From positions 1 to 64,000 of the forward strand of contig NZ_QNRY01000009.1 in assembly GCF_003315515.1 (NCBI RefSeq): DNA of 64,000 nucleotides. Direction: 5' to 3'. Shown piece after piece: positions 34,069 through 44,427 of this stretch (position 1 is its first letter; every line of letters begins with the position of its first letter). The notes beneath the pieces were generated by a model that ran no database searches, had not been told where the DNA came from, and worked only from the letters and a program-made list of their open reading frames with translations. The translations under genes were made by a program, and so were the position numbers. Source of the stretch: Brenneria salicis ATCC 15712 = DSM 30166. Its GTDB lineage: Bacteria; Pseudomonadota; Gammaproteobacteria; Enterobacterales; Enterobacteriaceae.

Positions 34069-34659
34069 ATGACACGACAACATATCACTGTAATTTGTAC
34101 GTTTTCCGCCCTGATGATTTACCAGTCCGTTGCGTGGTCCGATCCGCGTTTGCCCTCAAAAACCACAACCGCCGCTCCTTATCTGCTGGCAGGCGCCCCT
34201 ACATTTGATCAAACCATCGTCCAGTTTCGCACACGTTTTAACCTGAGCAATCCGACGCTGCCGATTGGCGAATTTCGGGTTGTCGATACCAGCAACGCCG
34301 CCAGCCTGCTGACGCGCGCCGCCAGTAAAATCAACGATCACCTGTATGCGTCAACAGCGCTGGAAAAAGGCACAGGGAAGATCAAAACGCTGCAAATTAC
34401 CTGGTTGCCGCAACAGGAAGAGAGCGAAGCGGCGCGTAAACTGGCCATCAGTTATATGGCGGCGCTGTCGCGCGCGTTTTCCCCCTCATTGACAGAAGAG
34501 CAGAGCGTCGCCAAAGTCACCGAACTGCTAACAAAAGGCAAAGGCCAGCGCTTTTATCAACAAACGGAGGGAGCAATGCGTTGCGTCGTGGCAGATAACG
34601 GCGAAAAAGGGCTAACGTTTGCTGTTGAACCGATTAAGCTAACGCTATCTGAACCGTGA
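34069..34659 (+). CDS. yiiQ: YiiQ, DUF1454 periplasmic protein
   Basis: 196 residues from the ATG at 34069; a TTG six codons earlier is possible. It has an N-terminal signal-like segment (ICTFSALMIYQSVAWS). The body is similar to E. coli YiiQ, notably APYLLAGAPTFD, RAASKIN..LYASTALE and CVVADNGEKGLTFAVEPIKLTLSE. Function unknown; exported location is inferred. It precedes tpiA. Confidence 0.9.
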   Translation: MTRQHITVICTFSALMIYQSVAWSDPRLPSKTTTAAPYLLAGAPTFDQTIVQFRTRFNLSNPTLPIGEFRVVDTSNAASLLTRAASKINDHLYASTALEKGTGKIKTLQITWLPQQEESEAARKLAISYMAALSRAFSPSLTEEQSVAKVTELLTKGKGQRFYQQTEGAMRCVVADNGEKGLTFAVEPIKLTLSEP

Positions 34660-34755
34660 TCAACAGGGCAATTAATGACGAAAAACAGAGTCACGGTCAC
34701 ATTTCGTCTTTATACTGTGGGCAGGTTACGCTGTCGACAGACAGTTATATATTGA

Positions 34756-35553
<798 letters not shown>

Positions 35554-35574
35554 GTTTGCACAGGCATGAGAATC

Positions 35575-35598
35575 ATGGCGGACATTGTTGTCCGCCAT
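35575..35598 (+). terminator. Stem-loop after tpiA
   Basis: Perfect 9-bp stem ATGGCGGAC / GTCCGCCAT with a six-base loop, 22 bp past the tpiA stop. Only a weak T-run (ATTGATTGTT) follows, so it may act as a weak terminator or mRNA stabiliser. Confidence 0.55.
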
Positions 35599-35614
35599 AT
35601 TGATTGTTCTGCGT

Positions 35615-35655
35615 GCCGCGCTGCGGCGTTAAAAATCGCTCCCGGCGATTTTTTA
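35615..35655. repeat. Structured repeat, copy 1 (41-bp core)
   Basis: Identical over 41 bp to 35689-35729, with 33 bp between them. The core has two hairpins, CCGC/GCGG and TCGC-TCCC-GGCGA type, joined by CGTTAAAAA and ending in TTTTTTA. It lies just past tpiA in the convergent tpiA/aguA gap. Confidence 0.85.
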
Positions 35656-35660
35656 TAAAA

Positions 35661-35729
35661 GGCTATCCCTGCCTTTCCCCTTCGGGCCGCCGCGCTGCGG
35701 CGTTAAAAATCGCTCCCGGCGATTTTTTA
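35661..35729. repeat. Structured repeat, copy 2 (about 70 bp)
   Basis: Contains the 41-bp core of copy 1 (35689-35729) preceded by a GGCTATCC...CCCCTTCGGGCC arm. A diverged element of the same layout is found at 57501-57570. The right end covers the aguA stop codon (35727-35729), so the element may have supplied that stop. Confidence 0.82.
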
Positions 35730-36815
35730 CTTCACTGCGGGGATTTGCTGCGTAATACAGTGGATATTACCGCCACCGAGCAGAATTTCGCGCGCGGGTA
35801 CGCCGCTTATCCGATAATCCGGGAACATTTGTTGCAGTCGCTCGCGGGCAATGTTGTCCGTTTTTTCATCCAGCAGCGGAAAAATAATCTGCCCGTTGCT
35901 AATCAGAAAATTAACGTAAGAACCCGCCAGACGCGAGCCGGCAAGACGCTCGACCGCGTTGCCGCTATCCACGCCCTGCGCTTCTTCCACCGAGGCATAC
36001 AGCGGCCCCGGCGCTGGCAGCTTCCAGATTTTCAACTGCCGCCCCTGCGCATCCTTAACGCCGGAAAGCACCTCATAAGCCGCCATTGAACGTGCATATT
36101 GCGGATCGCTTTCGTCATCCGTCCAGTGCAGCGCGACTTCGCCGGGACGGACAAAGCAGCACATATTGTCGATATGACCGTCGGTTTCGTCGTTATAAAC
36201 GCCTTCTTCCAGCCAGATAATCGTCGATATACCCAGATAATCGCGCATCAGTTGCTCGATCTGCGCTTTGCTCAGATGCGGATTACGGTTTGGATTCAAC
36301 AGGCACTCTGCCGTGGTCAGCAATGTTCCTTCTCCATCCGTATGAATTGAGCCGCCTTCCAGAATCAGAGGCGCGGCATAGCGTGCATTCTGATGAAAAG
36401 CCAGCACCTGCGCCGCCACCTTTTCATCCTGCCGCCAGTCTTCATACAGACCGCCCCTCTCTCCGCCCCAGGCATTAAACTGCCAGTCGATACCACGGCG
36501 CTCCCCGGTCTTATTCACGACCATCGTCGGCCCGGTGTCACGCATCCAGGCATCGTCGCTTTCCATTTCGACCAGCGTCACGCCAGCAGGCATCACTCGT
36601 TGCGCATCCGCCATGCAGTGCGCGAGGACGCCCATGATTACCGGCGTGGTCTGCGCAATGGCTTGTGCAACCTGAGCAAAGGTTTTCTGCGCAGGAGCGC
36701 CTTCTTCACGCCAGTTATCCCGGCGATAGGGCCAAATCATCCACACAGCGTCCTGCGGCGCCCATTCCGCAGGCATAATAAAGCCATCCTGATGCGGGGT
36801 GGTTAATTGTGACAT
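35727..36815 (-). CDS. aguA: Agmatine deiminase
   Basis: Converts agmatine to N-carbamoylputrescine. 362 residues of the peptidyl-arginine-deiminase-like fold. Conserved segments are [11 protein letters not shown] (about 87-97), [24 protein letters not shown], and the catalytic cysteine in [13 protein letters not shown] near the C-terminus. It starts 3 bp after aguB, so aguBA is an operon for agmatine-to-putrescine conversion. The stop codon falls in a repeat element. Confidence 0.95.
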   Translation of the reverse strand: MSQLTTPHQDGFIMPAEWAPQDAVWMIWPYRRDNWREEGAPAQKTFAQVAQAIAQTTPVIMGVLAHCMADAQRVMPAGVTLVEMESDDAWMRDTGPTMVVNKTGERRGIDWQFNAWGGERGGLYEDWRQDEKVAAQVLAFHQNARYAAPLILEGGSIHTDGEGTLLTTAECLLNPNRNPHLSKAQIEQLMRDYLGISTIIWLEEGVYNDETDGHIDNMCCFVRPGEVALHWTDDESDPQYARSMAAYEVLSGVKDAQGRQLKIWKLPAPGPLYASVEEAQGVDSGNAVERLAGSRLAGSYVNFLISNGQIIFPLLDEKTDNIARERLQQMFPDYRISGVPAREILLGGGNIHCITQQIPAVK

Positions 36816-36818
36816 GAA

Positions 36819-37703
36819 TTATCTCCGGGTCTTGCCGTCAGAACTGGCGATCACGCCATACATGTCTGGCCGACGATCACGGAACAGCCCCCAGGATGCG
36901 CGTTGCGCGGCAATGGCATCTAAATCAAATTCATGAACCAATACGGTTTCATCGGTTTTATTGGCCTGCGCCACCAACGCCCCAGTTTGATCGGCAATGA
37001 AAGACGAGCCGTAGAAGGTCATTTTCAAGCCATCAATATATTTGCTGGCTTCGGTGCCGATACGGTTTGAGGCAATTACCGGCACCAGATTCGCTGCGGC
37101 GTGGCCTTGCTGGACGCGCGTCCAGTGCGGTTGACTGTCGATCTCCGGGTAAGCCGGCTCCGAACCAATGGCTGTCGGGTAGAAAATCAACTCCGCGCCC
37201 TGCAACGCCAGGCTGCGCGCGGTTTCCGGGAACCATTGATCCCAGCAGATGCCCACGCCGATTTTCGCATAGCGGGTTTGCCAAACTTTAAAACCGGTAT
37301 CGCCCGGAATAAAGAATTGCTTCTCCTGATACGCCGGGCCATTCGGAATATGGGTTTTGCGGTACAGGTCGAGTACGGAACCATCCGCGTCGATCATCAC
37401 CAGCGAATTATAGTAAGCGTTGTTGGCGCGCTCAAAAAAGCTCAGCGGCAACACCACTTCCAGCTCCGCCGCCAGTGCGGAAAAATGTTTAATCAGCGGG
37501 CTGGTTTCCAGCGTCTCAGCCAATGCGTAGTGCTCCGGGCTTTGATCGATACAGAAATAAGGCGCGGCAAACAGTTCCTGGATCAGGATAATCTGCGCGC
37601 CTTTTGCATGCGCTTGTCGCACCAGTTTTTCAGCGTTGTCAATATTGCTGGGCAGATCCCAGGAGCACGCCATTTGTGTTGCGGCAACGGTAACTTTTTT
37701 CAT
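36819..37703 (-). CDS. aguB: N-carbamoylputrescine amidase
   Basis: Nitrilase-superfamily enzyme releasing putrescine from N-carbamoylputrescine. 294 residues with the Glu-Lys-Cys triad visible in ILIQELF (about 42), YRKTHIPNG (about 120) and GVGICWDQWFPE (about 158). First gene of aguBA. The route supplies polyamine or nitrogen from agmatine, a compound common in plant tissue (inference on ecology). Confidence 0.95.
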   Translation of the reverse strand: MKKVTVAATQMACSWDLPSNIDNAEKLVRQAHAKGAQIILIQELFAAPYFCIDQSPEHYALAETLETSPLIKHFSALAAELEVVLPLSFFERANNAYYNSLVMIDADGSVLDLYRKTHIPNGPAYQEKQFFIPGDTGFKVWQTRYAKIGVGICWDQWFPETARSLALQGAELIFYPTAIGSEPAYPEIDSQPHWTRVQQGHAAANLVPVIASNRIGTEASKYIDGLKMTFYGSSFIADQTGALVAQANKTDETVLVHEFDLDAIAAQRASWGLFRDRRPDMYGVIASSDGKTRR

Positions 37704-38006
37704 GCGAAAACCTCAATAATATCTATGTCTACCCGCCTGCTTAAGCTACGCGGATATCAGCAGTAAGCACACTCCAACGGCGACGGGCGCAATCATAACG
37801 AGTTTAGGTCAACAAGCCATCTCATGCGCGATCAGGAATACCCCAGCCAGGTATTCACCGGCAATGACAGGCGCATTATGCCAGTTATTCTGCTAAGGGT
37901 AATAATAAAAAATCCCGCCATAAAAGCGGGACGACAGGGCTGCCAACTATCTCAGGTATTGAACGAATAACATGAGAGGGGCAAGGCATTTCCGCCTCAC
38001 CATCAC
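37704..38006. other. aguB-effector intergenic region
   Basis: 303 bp without a gene. The right half holds the effector terminator; the left half should carry the aguBA promoter, which I could not place. Confidence 0.5.
37904..37931 (-). terminator. Intrinsic terminator of the effector gene
   Basis: TCCCGC / GCGGGA stem (37913-37931) with a seven-base loop, followed on the minus strand by TTTTTTATT. It lies 75 bp past the effector stop. Confidence 0.82.
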
Positions 38007-39020
38007 TTAATGCACTTTCAGTTCCATAATCATCAGCTGACTCGGATCGCCGTCGCCCAATTTTTCGGATGATACGTCCAGCATTTTCCCTATCCTGTTC
38101 ATAAAATTAGAAAAGTTGTCTTTATTCTGAAAACTGAACATGCCGTTATTCGGATCGTAAAATGCATACTGATCCTCCCCATTCGAGTAGATCGCCATTG
38201 CATGGACATCAGACTGCACCGAAAAAAGTTGTTCGTGGCCGTCCCGCAATGCATCACGCACCAGGCCATAACCAAGCCCCGACTGGCGACTAAGCAGTAC
38301 AAACGGTGTTTCTCCAGCCACCGGAACAACGGACATCTTTATCGCATTCGCCATACGCTGCATTATATCGTAATGTTGAATGACTGGCGTCACGCCGCTA
38401 AATCGCTTGTCATCCAGATGACCATCCATACCAATGTCTCTTTGAACCGTTTTCTGTATGAAGTGGATTTTTTCGACGCCGTGTTTCGCCTTGGTTTGTG
38501 ATGTGATCTCCTCTTCATCCACATCATAACCCAGCATATTACTAACGACCGCCTTATCATCCAAACCACTGTGCCGTCCCAGCAACCAAACCATCGACAA
38601 CCCAAAACAGATGCCTCCCATTATATTTTGTACCTCTGCCTTCCTACTGGGCAGTTGCGTTTTCAACGCTTGCAGATAGTCATTCTGCTCCATCATGAGG
38701 GCTCGCCCTCCGTTTTCGTTACACGATATTTCCAGATTCGATTCATACATTCTCGGTTTCTTACCCAACATATCGATGCCCATGTCTTTCCCACTGGCAA
38801 AAAGCTGGCTCATGGAAGGCAGTGAAATTGAAACAGGCATGGAGGGCAGCTTATTGAGTAACCCATGCAACGAGAAATCGGCGTGTCCCGCTTTCTGGCT
38901 CAATGGCGTGAATGCCGCCTGCTCCTGCATGACGCCCAAATGGGGCGTTTGCGGCGCCTTGCTTTTGGCGGGCGATAGTGAAGCGGTTATCTCAGGTAAA
39001 GTCGTCTGATGAATACGCAT
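38007..39020 (-). CDS. YopT/AvrPphB-type (MEROPS C58) cysteine protease, probable type III effector
   Basis: 337 residues. The C-terminal two thirds match the C58 fold. Catalytic Cys138 is in GGICFGLSMVWLLGR, His273 in DVHAMAIYSN, and Asp289 in YAFYDPNNGMFSF, in the family order and spacing. The N-terminal ~100 residues are rich in S, T, P and Q with few acidic residues, as in type III export signals. Relatives (YopT, AvrPphB, HopN1/HopC1) cleave host proteins after injection. A CesT-like chaperone gene lies 42 bp upstream on the same strand. No secretion apparatus is in the window. Host target unknown. Confidence 0.85.
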   Translation of the reverse strand: MRIHQTTLPEITASLSPAKSKAPQTPHLGVMQEQAAFTPLSQKAGHADFSLHGLLNKLPSMPVSISLPSMSQLFASGKDMGIDMLGKKPRMYESNLEISCNENGGRALMMEQNDYLQALKTQLPSRKAEVQNIMGGICFGLSMVWLLGRHSGLDDKAVVSNMLGYDVDEEEITSQTKAKHGVEKIHFIQKTVQRDIGMDGHLDDKRFSGVTPVIQHYDIMQRMANAIKMSVVPVAGETPFVLLSRQSGLGYGLVRDALRDGHEQLFSVQSDVHAMAIYSNGEDQYAFYDPNNGMFSFQNKDNFSNFMNRIGKMLDVSSEKLGDGDPSQLMIMELKVH

Positions 39021-39062
39021 AGCACCGATCTCGTGATGTTTAAATAAATCTATAGGGCAGGC

Positions 39063-39560
39063 TCACCGCGACAACGGCGAATGAAACGGGTGAGGCCGAT
39101 AACGGCTAAGCCCGGACAAGGGCGATATTTTACTATTGGACGATACCTTGCGTCCCGCAGCAACTGAGGTCAGGTCCTCCCGGATGCGCAGACCGAGGCT
39201 CACCACATTTTCCAGCCACGCATTCAACGCTCGCTCATCAAACGATGCAATGGACTGATGGGCCGCCAGCACCAGACTGCGCTGTTGCGCTTCCAGCCCG
39301 ATCGCCGCTCCGCACATCAGTCCAGGCTCCAGATTCAGCATCAGGCCCAACGCCAGCAGATCACCATCGCGCTCGAAATCCAGCGAATAAAGCGGCATAA
39401 AAACAAACAGGGTTTCCCGCGATCCAGGCAATCTTATAATCAGTTCCTGCCCACTAAACGTGACCTGAATGCCGGTCTCAACATTGGGCGCTCCATCTGC
39501 GGATGACTGCTTCTCAACCCAACGCAGCAATAGCGATCTGGCGTAGTTCGGTTCAGACAT
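39063..39560 (-). CDS. CesT/Shc-type type III secretion chaperone
   Basis: 165 residues, small and with an acidic middle, resembling class I effector chaperones. Visible are an N-terminal helix (YARSLLLRWVEKQ), a beta-rich centre (IQVTFSGQELIIRLPG, ETLFVFMPLYSLDFERDGDLLALGLMLNL) with the common LxxxLxLN-type pattern, and a C-terminal helix (DERALNAWLENVVSLGLRIREDL). It is directly upstream of and cotranscribed with the C58 effector, its likely client. The call rests on pattern and context; no database comparison was made. Confidence 0.78.
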   Translation of the reverse strand: MSEPNYARSLLLRWVEKQSSADGAPNVETGIQVTFSGQELIIRLPGSRETLFVFMPLYSLDFERDGDLLALGLMLNLEPGLMCGAAIGLEAQQRSLVLAAHQSIASFDERALNAWLENVVSLGLRIREDLTSVAAGRKVSSNSKISPLSGLSRYRPHPFHSPLSR

Positions 39561-39634
39561 TCACTCCTTAACAATATCAAGCACGCCTGAATACCAGTTA
39601 TGATGACATCCGCGCCACAGTAAAGCCTGTAGGG

Positions 39635-39662
39635 TAAGTGTCAGAAAAAGCGTCCGCGTTCC
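39635..39662 (-). promoter_or_regulatory. Possible hrp box (HrpL promoter)
   Basis: On the minus strand GGAACG-N15-ACACTTA, compared with the consensus GGAACC-N15/16-CCACNNA: one mismatch in each block, with correct spacing. It lies 75 bp upstream of the chaperone ATG, suitable for co-expressing chaperone and effector with a type III system. Confidence 0.5.
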
Positions 39663-39745
39663 CCGCCATGAGCGAAAAAAACCCCCGAAAAACGCAGGTT
39701 TATCAGTAGGCTGTCATTGCGCCTTGCAAGCGCCTGACGAGGGGA

Positions 39746-40708
39746 TTAGAACAGCATTTTAGCGGTTTCGAGCCAATCGCCTTTGAAGGGGCGCTTCATG
39801 TTCTCAATGGCATCGATAATGTCGTGGTGCACCAGTTTTTCGTTCTGGATGCCAACGCAGCGCCCACCGTAGCCTTGCAGCAACAGTTCAATAGAATACG
39901 CGCCCATCCGGGAAGCCAGAATACGGTCATACGCTACCGGGGAACCGCCGCGCTGAATATGGCCCAGCACAGTGGCGCGCGTGTCGCGGCCCGTTTCTTT
40001 CTGGATATATTTCGACAGTTCGTTGATATCGCAAATATGTTCGGTGATCGCCACAATCGCGTGTTTTTTACCTTTATCGATACCGGCTTTAATTTCACTC
40101 ACCAGATCTTCCGGGCTGAACGGCACTTCCGGCAATACGATAAATTCACAGCCGCCGGCAATCGCCGCCGCCAACGTCAAATCACCACAGTGCCGTCCCA
40201 TGACTTCAACGATCGAGATACGTTGGTGGGATGAAGAGGTATCACGCAGGCGGTCAATCGCTTCCAGCACCGTCTCCAGCGCCGTAAAGTAACCAATGGT
40301 ATAGTCTGTTCCGGCCACATCGTTATCAATGGTGCCAGGCAGACCGATACATGGGAATCCCATTTCAGTCAGCCGCTTAGCCCCCATATAGGAACCATCG
40401 CCGCCGATCACCACTAGCGCGTCCAATCCCTGATTTTTCATGTTTTGAATGGCGACTTCACGCACTTTTTCATCACGGAACTCAGGGAAACGCGCCGAAC
40501 CCAGAAACGTACCGCCACGATTTATCATATCTGACACACTGTAGCGATCCAATTGAGCCATTCGATTCTCATACAAGCCCAGATAGCCATCATAGATGCC
40601 GAACACCTCCAGCCCTTTTGTCAGCGCGGCACGCACCACGCCACGAATTGCCGCATTCATTCCGGGCGCATCACCACCGCTCGTCAATACTCCGATTTTT
40701 TTAATCAT
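39746..40708 (-). CDS. pfkA: 6-phosphofructokinase I
   Basis: ATP-dependent committing step of glycolysis, 320 residues as in E. coli. ATP loop [29 protein letters not shown], catalytic [16 protein letters not shown] and [18 protein letters not shown] ([14 protein letters not shown]) motifs are present. A Cra-like site lies upstream. Confidence 0.98.
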   Translation of the reverse strand: MIKKIGVLTSGGDAPGMNAAIRGVVRAALTKGLEVFGIYDGYLGLYENRMAQLDRYSVSDMINRGGTFLGSARFPEFRDEKVREVAIQNMKNQGLDALVVIGGDGSYMGAKRLTEMGFPCIGLPGTIDNDVAGTDYTIGYFTALETVLEAIDRLRDTSSSHQRISIVEVMGRHCGDLTLAAAIAGGCEFIVLPEVPFSPEDLVSEIKAGIDKGKKHAIVAITEHICDINELSKYIQKETGRDTRATVLGHIQRGGSPVAYDRILASRMGAYSIELLLQGYGGRCVGIQNEKLVHHDIIDAIENMKRPFKGDWLETAKMLF

Positions 40709-40828
40709 GACAACCTCTGGACTTGTAGATGTAATTTCGCAGATTCTTCTATCATAAATGGGTTGCCGCTGTTACTCCGACAGCAACCTCTCATCTTTTA
40801 TTAGCATAATATAACAAATACACGCAGC

Positions 40829-40840
40829 TGAATTGATTCA
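40829..40840 (-). promoter_or_regulatory. Probable Cra (FruR) operator of pfkA
   Basis: TGAATCAATTCA on the minus strand, close to the Cra consensus TGAAWCGNT and to the known E. coli pfkA operator. It is about 120 bp upstream of the pfkA ATG. Confidence 0.65.
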
Positions 40841-40922
40841 GGTCAGGCTGGATTGCGCTTAAATATTCATGACAAACGCATTTTAACCATAAACAGACGA
40901 CAACCGTATCAGGTTCAGGTTG

Positions 40923-41828
40923 TTACGACATCTTCAATCGCCCTTTCTGTTCTTCCGGCACCGCCGAAACCGGATCCTGATGGATAATGATATCAGAGCC
41001 GGGGAATTGTTTGAGCAACGCCTGCTCTAGGTCATCGGCAATTTGATGCGATTGCGCCAGCGGCAAAGCGTCATCCATCTCCAGATGCAGTTGAATAAAA
41101 CGGGTCGGCCCGGAACGCCGGGTTCGTAAATCGTGCGCACCGCGAATACCCTGCCAATTGGAGATAATCTCGACAATCAGGTCCCGCTCTTCATCCGGCA
41201 GCGCGCGATCCAATAAAGACTGTACCGCTTCGGAACCCATGCGTAAGGCACTGTACAGAATATAAACACCAATGCCCAGCGCAAATAGCGCATCGGCGCG
41301 AGTGACGCCTTTCGAGCTCAATATCAACGCAATCAGGATTGCACCATTCATCAGCAAATCGGACTGATAGTGCAGCATATCCGCCCGTATCGCCTGACTA
41401 TGCGTCCGCTTGACCACCCAACGCTGGAACGATACCAACAGCAACGTTGACAGCAATGCTATCACCGTCACGCCCATCCCCACTTCCGGCGAATTCAGCG
41501 TCCCAGGTGTCAACGTGTGTTGCAAACCGGTCAATATCAGAAACAGCGCGGAACCGGAAATAAACATGCTTTGCGCCATCGCTGCCAATGATTCGGCTTT
41601 GCCATGACCAAACGTATGTTCAAGATCCGCAGGCTGAAGCGAATAACGAACCACCAGCAGGTTAATCAGCGAAGCGGCGATATCAACCAGCGAATCCACC
41701 AGGGAAGCCAGCAGGCTCACTGAGCCGGTATGCCACCAGGCGAACACCTTCATCACGAACAGGATCAAGGCAACGGCAGTCGCGCTAAACGCCGCCAGCG
41801 TAACCAGGCGAGCATAGTCTGAATTCAT
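40923..41828 (-). CDS. fieF: Cation-diffusion-facilitator Fe/Zn efflux pump FieF
   Basis: 301 residues with six membrane segments and a C-terminal cytosolic domain. Metal-site aspartates and histidine appear in DSLVDIAAS (about 45-49) and MLHYQSD (about 152-157), the E. coli site A arrangement. [10 protein letters not shown] in the loop is also conserved. Exports Fe(II)/Zn(II) in exchange for protons. It is adjacent to pfkA as in E. coli. Confidence 0.95.
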   Translation of the reverse strand: MNSDYARLVTLAAFSATAVALILFVMKVFAWWHTGSVSLLASLVDSLVDIAASLINLLVVRYSLQPADLEHTFGHGKAESLAAMAQSMFISGSALFLILTGLQHTLTPGTLNSPEVGMGVTVIALLSTLLLVSFQRWVVKRTHSQAIRADMLHYQSDLLMNGAILIALILSSKGVTRADALFALGIGVYILYSALRMGSEAVQSLLDRALPDEERDLIVEIISNWQGIRGAHDLRTRRSGPTRFIQLHLEMDDALPLAQSHQIADDLEQALLKQFPGSDIIIHQDPVSAVPEEQKGRLKMS

Positions 41829-41874
41829 AATGCCCTCATCACTCAGGAAAGAAACGCCCAGTGGATACCTTTAT

Positions 41875-43059
41875 TCAGTTCATCGACGCGTTTAGCACGC
41901 GGGCATAACGGCTAAACGTAAAAATGCAGCATAACAGCGCCACCAATCCCAATGCCGCGCCCATAAAGCCAATTTCCGCCAGTCCCAGGTGCGTAATCAC
42001 CTGGTTGCCCAGCAACGCGCCGCCGCCAATACCTAGGTTGTAAATACCGGAATAAAGCGCCATGGCGACATCCGTCGCATCCGAAGCCAGCGTCAACACT
42101 TTGACCTGCATCGCCAGACTCAACGCCATAATCGCTATCCCCCACGCGACGCATAACAGCGACATGCTCCAGCCGCTGAATGACGACGGCGTCAGCAGCA
42201 GCAGACACATCGTCAGCAAAGCGAACGAGGCCTCCAGGAAGCCGGAAGGATATTGGCTGCTGTAGCGGCTGAACAACATGCTGCCGATAATTCCGGCGCC
42301 GCCGAAGAGCAGCAATAGCATGGTGGTGAAATTTTCACTCAGCAGAGCTACTTTTTGAATGAACGGCTCAATGTAACTGTAGGCCGTAAAATGTGCGGTG
42401 ATAATCATCACGGTCAGGCCGTAAATACACAGTAACGCGGGCCGTTTAAGCAGCAAGGGCAAACTTTTCAGCGAACCAGCATTGCTGCTGGGTAATTCTG
42501 GCAGCAATTTCATCATCACCACCATAATAGCGGCGGCGACCACGCCGATTATCGCAAAAGTAGTACGCCAGCCCAGATATTGGCCCACCACGCGCCCCAA
42601 CGGTAGCCCCAGCACCATCGCCAGCGCCGTGCCTGTCGCCAGCAGGCTCAGCGCCTGCGCTTTTTTATCCGCGGGCGCCAGACGCACGGCCAAAGATGCG
42701 GTAATCGACCAGAAAACCGCATGCGCCAATGCCACACCGATACGCGCGATCACCAATACCCAATAGTTCCAGGCCAGACCGGACAATATGTTGCTGACAA
42801 CGAACAGAATAAAGATTTTGATCAGCAAGCCGCGCCGCTCCATATCGCTGGAAAATAGCATACACGGCAGCGACATCAACCCGACAACCCAGGCATAGAT
42901 GGTGATGATCAGTCCAACTTGCGCGGCGCTCATTGAAAAACTGGCCGCGATATCAGACAGCAAAGCAACGGGAGCAAACTCAGCGGTGTTAAAAATAAAA
43001 GCAGCCAGAGAGAGGCTGATCACTCTCATCCAGGCAGTCGATCGCGAAGAACGGGTCAT
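41875..43059 (-). CDS. sotB: SotB-type sugar/arabinose efflux MFS transporter
   Basis: 394 residues from the ATG at 43059 ([28 protein letters not shown]). 12 membrane segments and strong similarity to E. coli SotB (YdeA) are visible in [49 protein letters not shown] and [25 protein letters not shown]. In E. coli the gene is elsewhere, so its place next to fieF is a lineage feature. Substrate is inferred from the family. Confidence 0.88.
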   Translation of the reverse strand: MTRSSRSTAWMRVISLSLAAFIFNTAEFAPVALLSDIAASFSMSAAQVGLIITIYAWVVGLMSLPCMLFSSDMERRGLLIKIFILFVVSNILSGLAWNYWVLVIARIGVALAHAVFWSITASLAVRLAPADKKAQALSLLATGTALAMVLGLPLGRVVGQYLGWRTTFAIIGVVAAAIMVVMMKLLPELPSSNAGSLKSLPLLLKRPALLCIYGLTVMIITAHFTAYSYIEPFIQKVALLSENFTTMLLLLFGGAGIIGSMLFSRYSSQYPSGFLEASFALLTMCLLLLTPSSFSGWSMSLLCVAWGIAIMALSLAMQVKVLTLASDATDVAMALYSGIYNLGIGGGALLGNQVITHLGLAEIGFMGAALGLVALLCCIFTFSRYARVLNASMN

Positions 43060-43411
43060 GATTTTGATAATCAAAAGTTAACATAAAGGAATACGCCGCC
43101 CTGCTTTGACAGAGCCTGACGCGGTGAGGCAAGAGTACAGAAAAAGTATGACATCACCGGATAAAATACGGCGGTCAACGGTGTTTCAGCGTGCTTTTAT
43201 GAGGTTTCAGAAAATCGGTGCGAGAACCTTCGTAAGCATCATTTTGATAACTTATATTCTACGCCTTAGCCATTCCTTGTGCTGTTTTTTTCGTGCCATT
43301 CTATCTGGATGAATTTCACCCTCGCCTCCCGCCTTTTCTGCCGTGATGCCGGCATAATAAAAAAACCAGCCGTCACGGGCTGGTTTCAAGCAAACCGATA
43401 ACAAGCGGGAA
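43060..43411. other. sotB-hupE intergenic region
   Basis: 352 bp without a gene. It holds the terminator of the downstream minus-strand gene at its right end; the sotB promoter is expected at the left. A 68-codon plus-strand frame (43106-43312) has no support. Confidence 0.5.
43357..43386 (-). terminator. Intrinsic terminator of the hupE-like gene
   Basis: Perfect 9-bp stem AAACCAGCC / GGCTGGTTT with a six-base loop (43363-43386), continuing into a T-run on the minus strand (43357-43365). It is 25 bp past the stop. Confidence 0.85.
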
Positions 43412-44002
43412 TTAAATCAAACCACTCAGCAAACCCAGGCCCAATACGGAAGAACAACCGCCGATCAGACGTGGCCACCATACCGTCGATTTTGAACAGA
43501 CCAGCAAATACCCAATCCCCAGCCCCAAAATATGTAGCAGTGCGGTGGCGATCACCATCCCTGATAGTGCCGAGGTCGAATGGGAAAGTTCCGCCCCATG
43601 AGCCAGACCATGAAATATCGCAAAAGCGCCGATACTCAACGCGCCCGCAATCGAGGACAACTTCAATTGCATCGCCACCATTAGACCGACGCCCAATAAA
43701 GATGCCGCAACGATTTGCTCTGTAGCAGGGATCACCACGCCCGCCATACCGATCAGCGCCCCAACCAGCAACAAGGACGCAAACGACAGAGGAGCCATCC
43801 ACCATTTACGCGTATTCATCGCACTCCATACGCCAACCAGCGTCATCGCAAACAAGTGATCCAAACCAGAAAGTGGATGAGTGAATCCCTCGGTAAAACC
43901 GAATACATGATGTGTCCCGCCATCGTTGCCCGTGTGCGCAAACACCAGTGTGGGGAATAAAGCCAGTACCAATACCAACGCGCGTTTGACATTTATGCTC
44001 AT
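43412..44002 (-). CDS. HupE/UreJ family metal permease
   Basis: 196 residues from the ATG at 44002, which has GGTGGA five bases upstream. A signal-like first segment ends LVFAHTGND. His-rich motifs FTHPLSGLDHLFAM (about 37-50) and FHGLAHGAEL (about 136) define the HupE/UreJ family; about six membrane segments follow. Members transport nickel or cobalt for urease or hydrogenase, but neither system is in the window, so the partner is unknown. Confidence 0.88.
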   Translation of the reverse strand: MSINVKRALVLVLALFPTLVFAHTGNDGGTHHVFGFTEGFTHPLSGLDHLFAMTLVGVWSAMNTRKWWMAPLSFASLLLVGALIGMAGVVIPATEQIVAASLLGVGLMVAMQLKLSSIAGALSIGAFAIFHGLAHGAELSHSTSALSGMVIATALLHILGLGIGYLLVCSKSTVWWPRLIGGCSSVLGLGLLSGLI

Positions 44003-44427
44003 ATTTTCCACCAAAATAGTGATGTTGTAATGTTTGTCGTCTCGCTATTTAGCTCAATATTCAAGCTCTGCATTATGATTTAAATTAATTTTTTATGAAA
44101 AGCAGGCGAGGAAAGCGAAAAAATATGATCTGTGAAGGGCAGGATAGAGGAGATTACGCGACTTCCAAACGGGGCGGAACGGAAAGATCCCGCGATTGCC
44201 GAGTCCCCACAGGTCAAAACTCGTTGCATTCCCAGCTATACATCAGTGGTTCCCCCCAAAAGAATTGCTCAACGAAGCGCCATTTCAGGCGAAATATCAG
44301 CTTTTTTACTATCACGCATTGTACCTTTGATGGCGCAACGCCCAATTATTCAATTGCCAGAATGATATTTAACCGTTTGCGATCACACAATATTCCTTTA
44401 TTTTAACGGAGTTGCCTGAAAAACCGC
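44003..44427. other. Intergenic region between the hupE-like gene and cpxQ
   Basis: About 425 bp without a supported gene. A 103-codon plus-strand frame (44095-44406) has no ribosome-binding site at its start, odd composition (many R, S, K, N, C) and no recognisable domain, so it is not called. The hupE promoter should lie at the left. Confidence 0.5.

Noticed and set aside
37101..37766. 221-codon frame antisense to aguB
   Set aside because: aguB is complete with its catalytic triad; the opposite frame has no domain.
44095..44406. 103-codon plus-strand frame upstream of cpxQ
   Set aside because: Composition is unlike a folded protein, there is no start signal and no domain; treated as intergenic.
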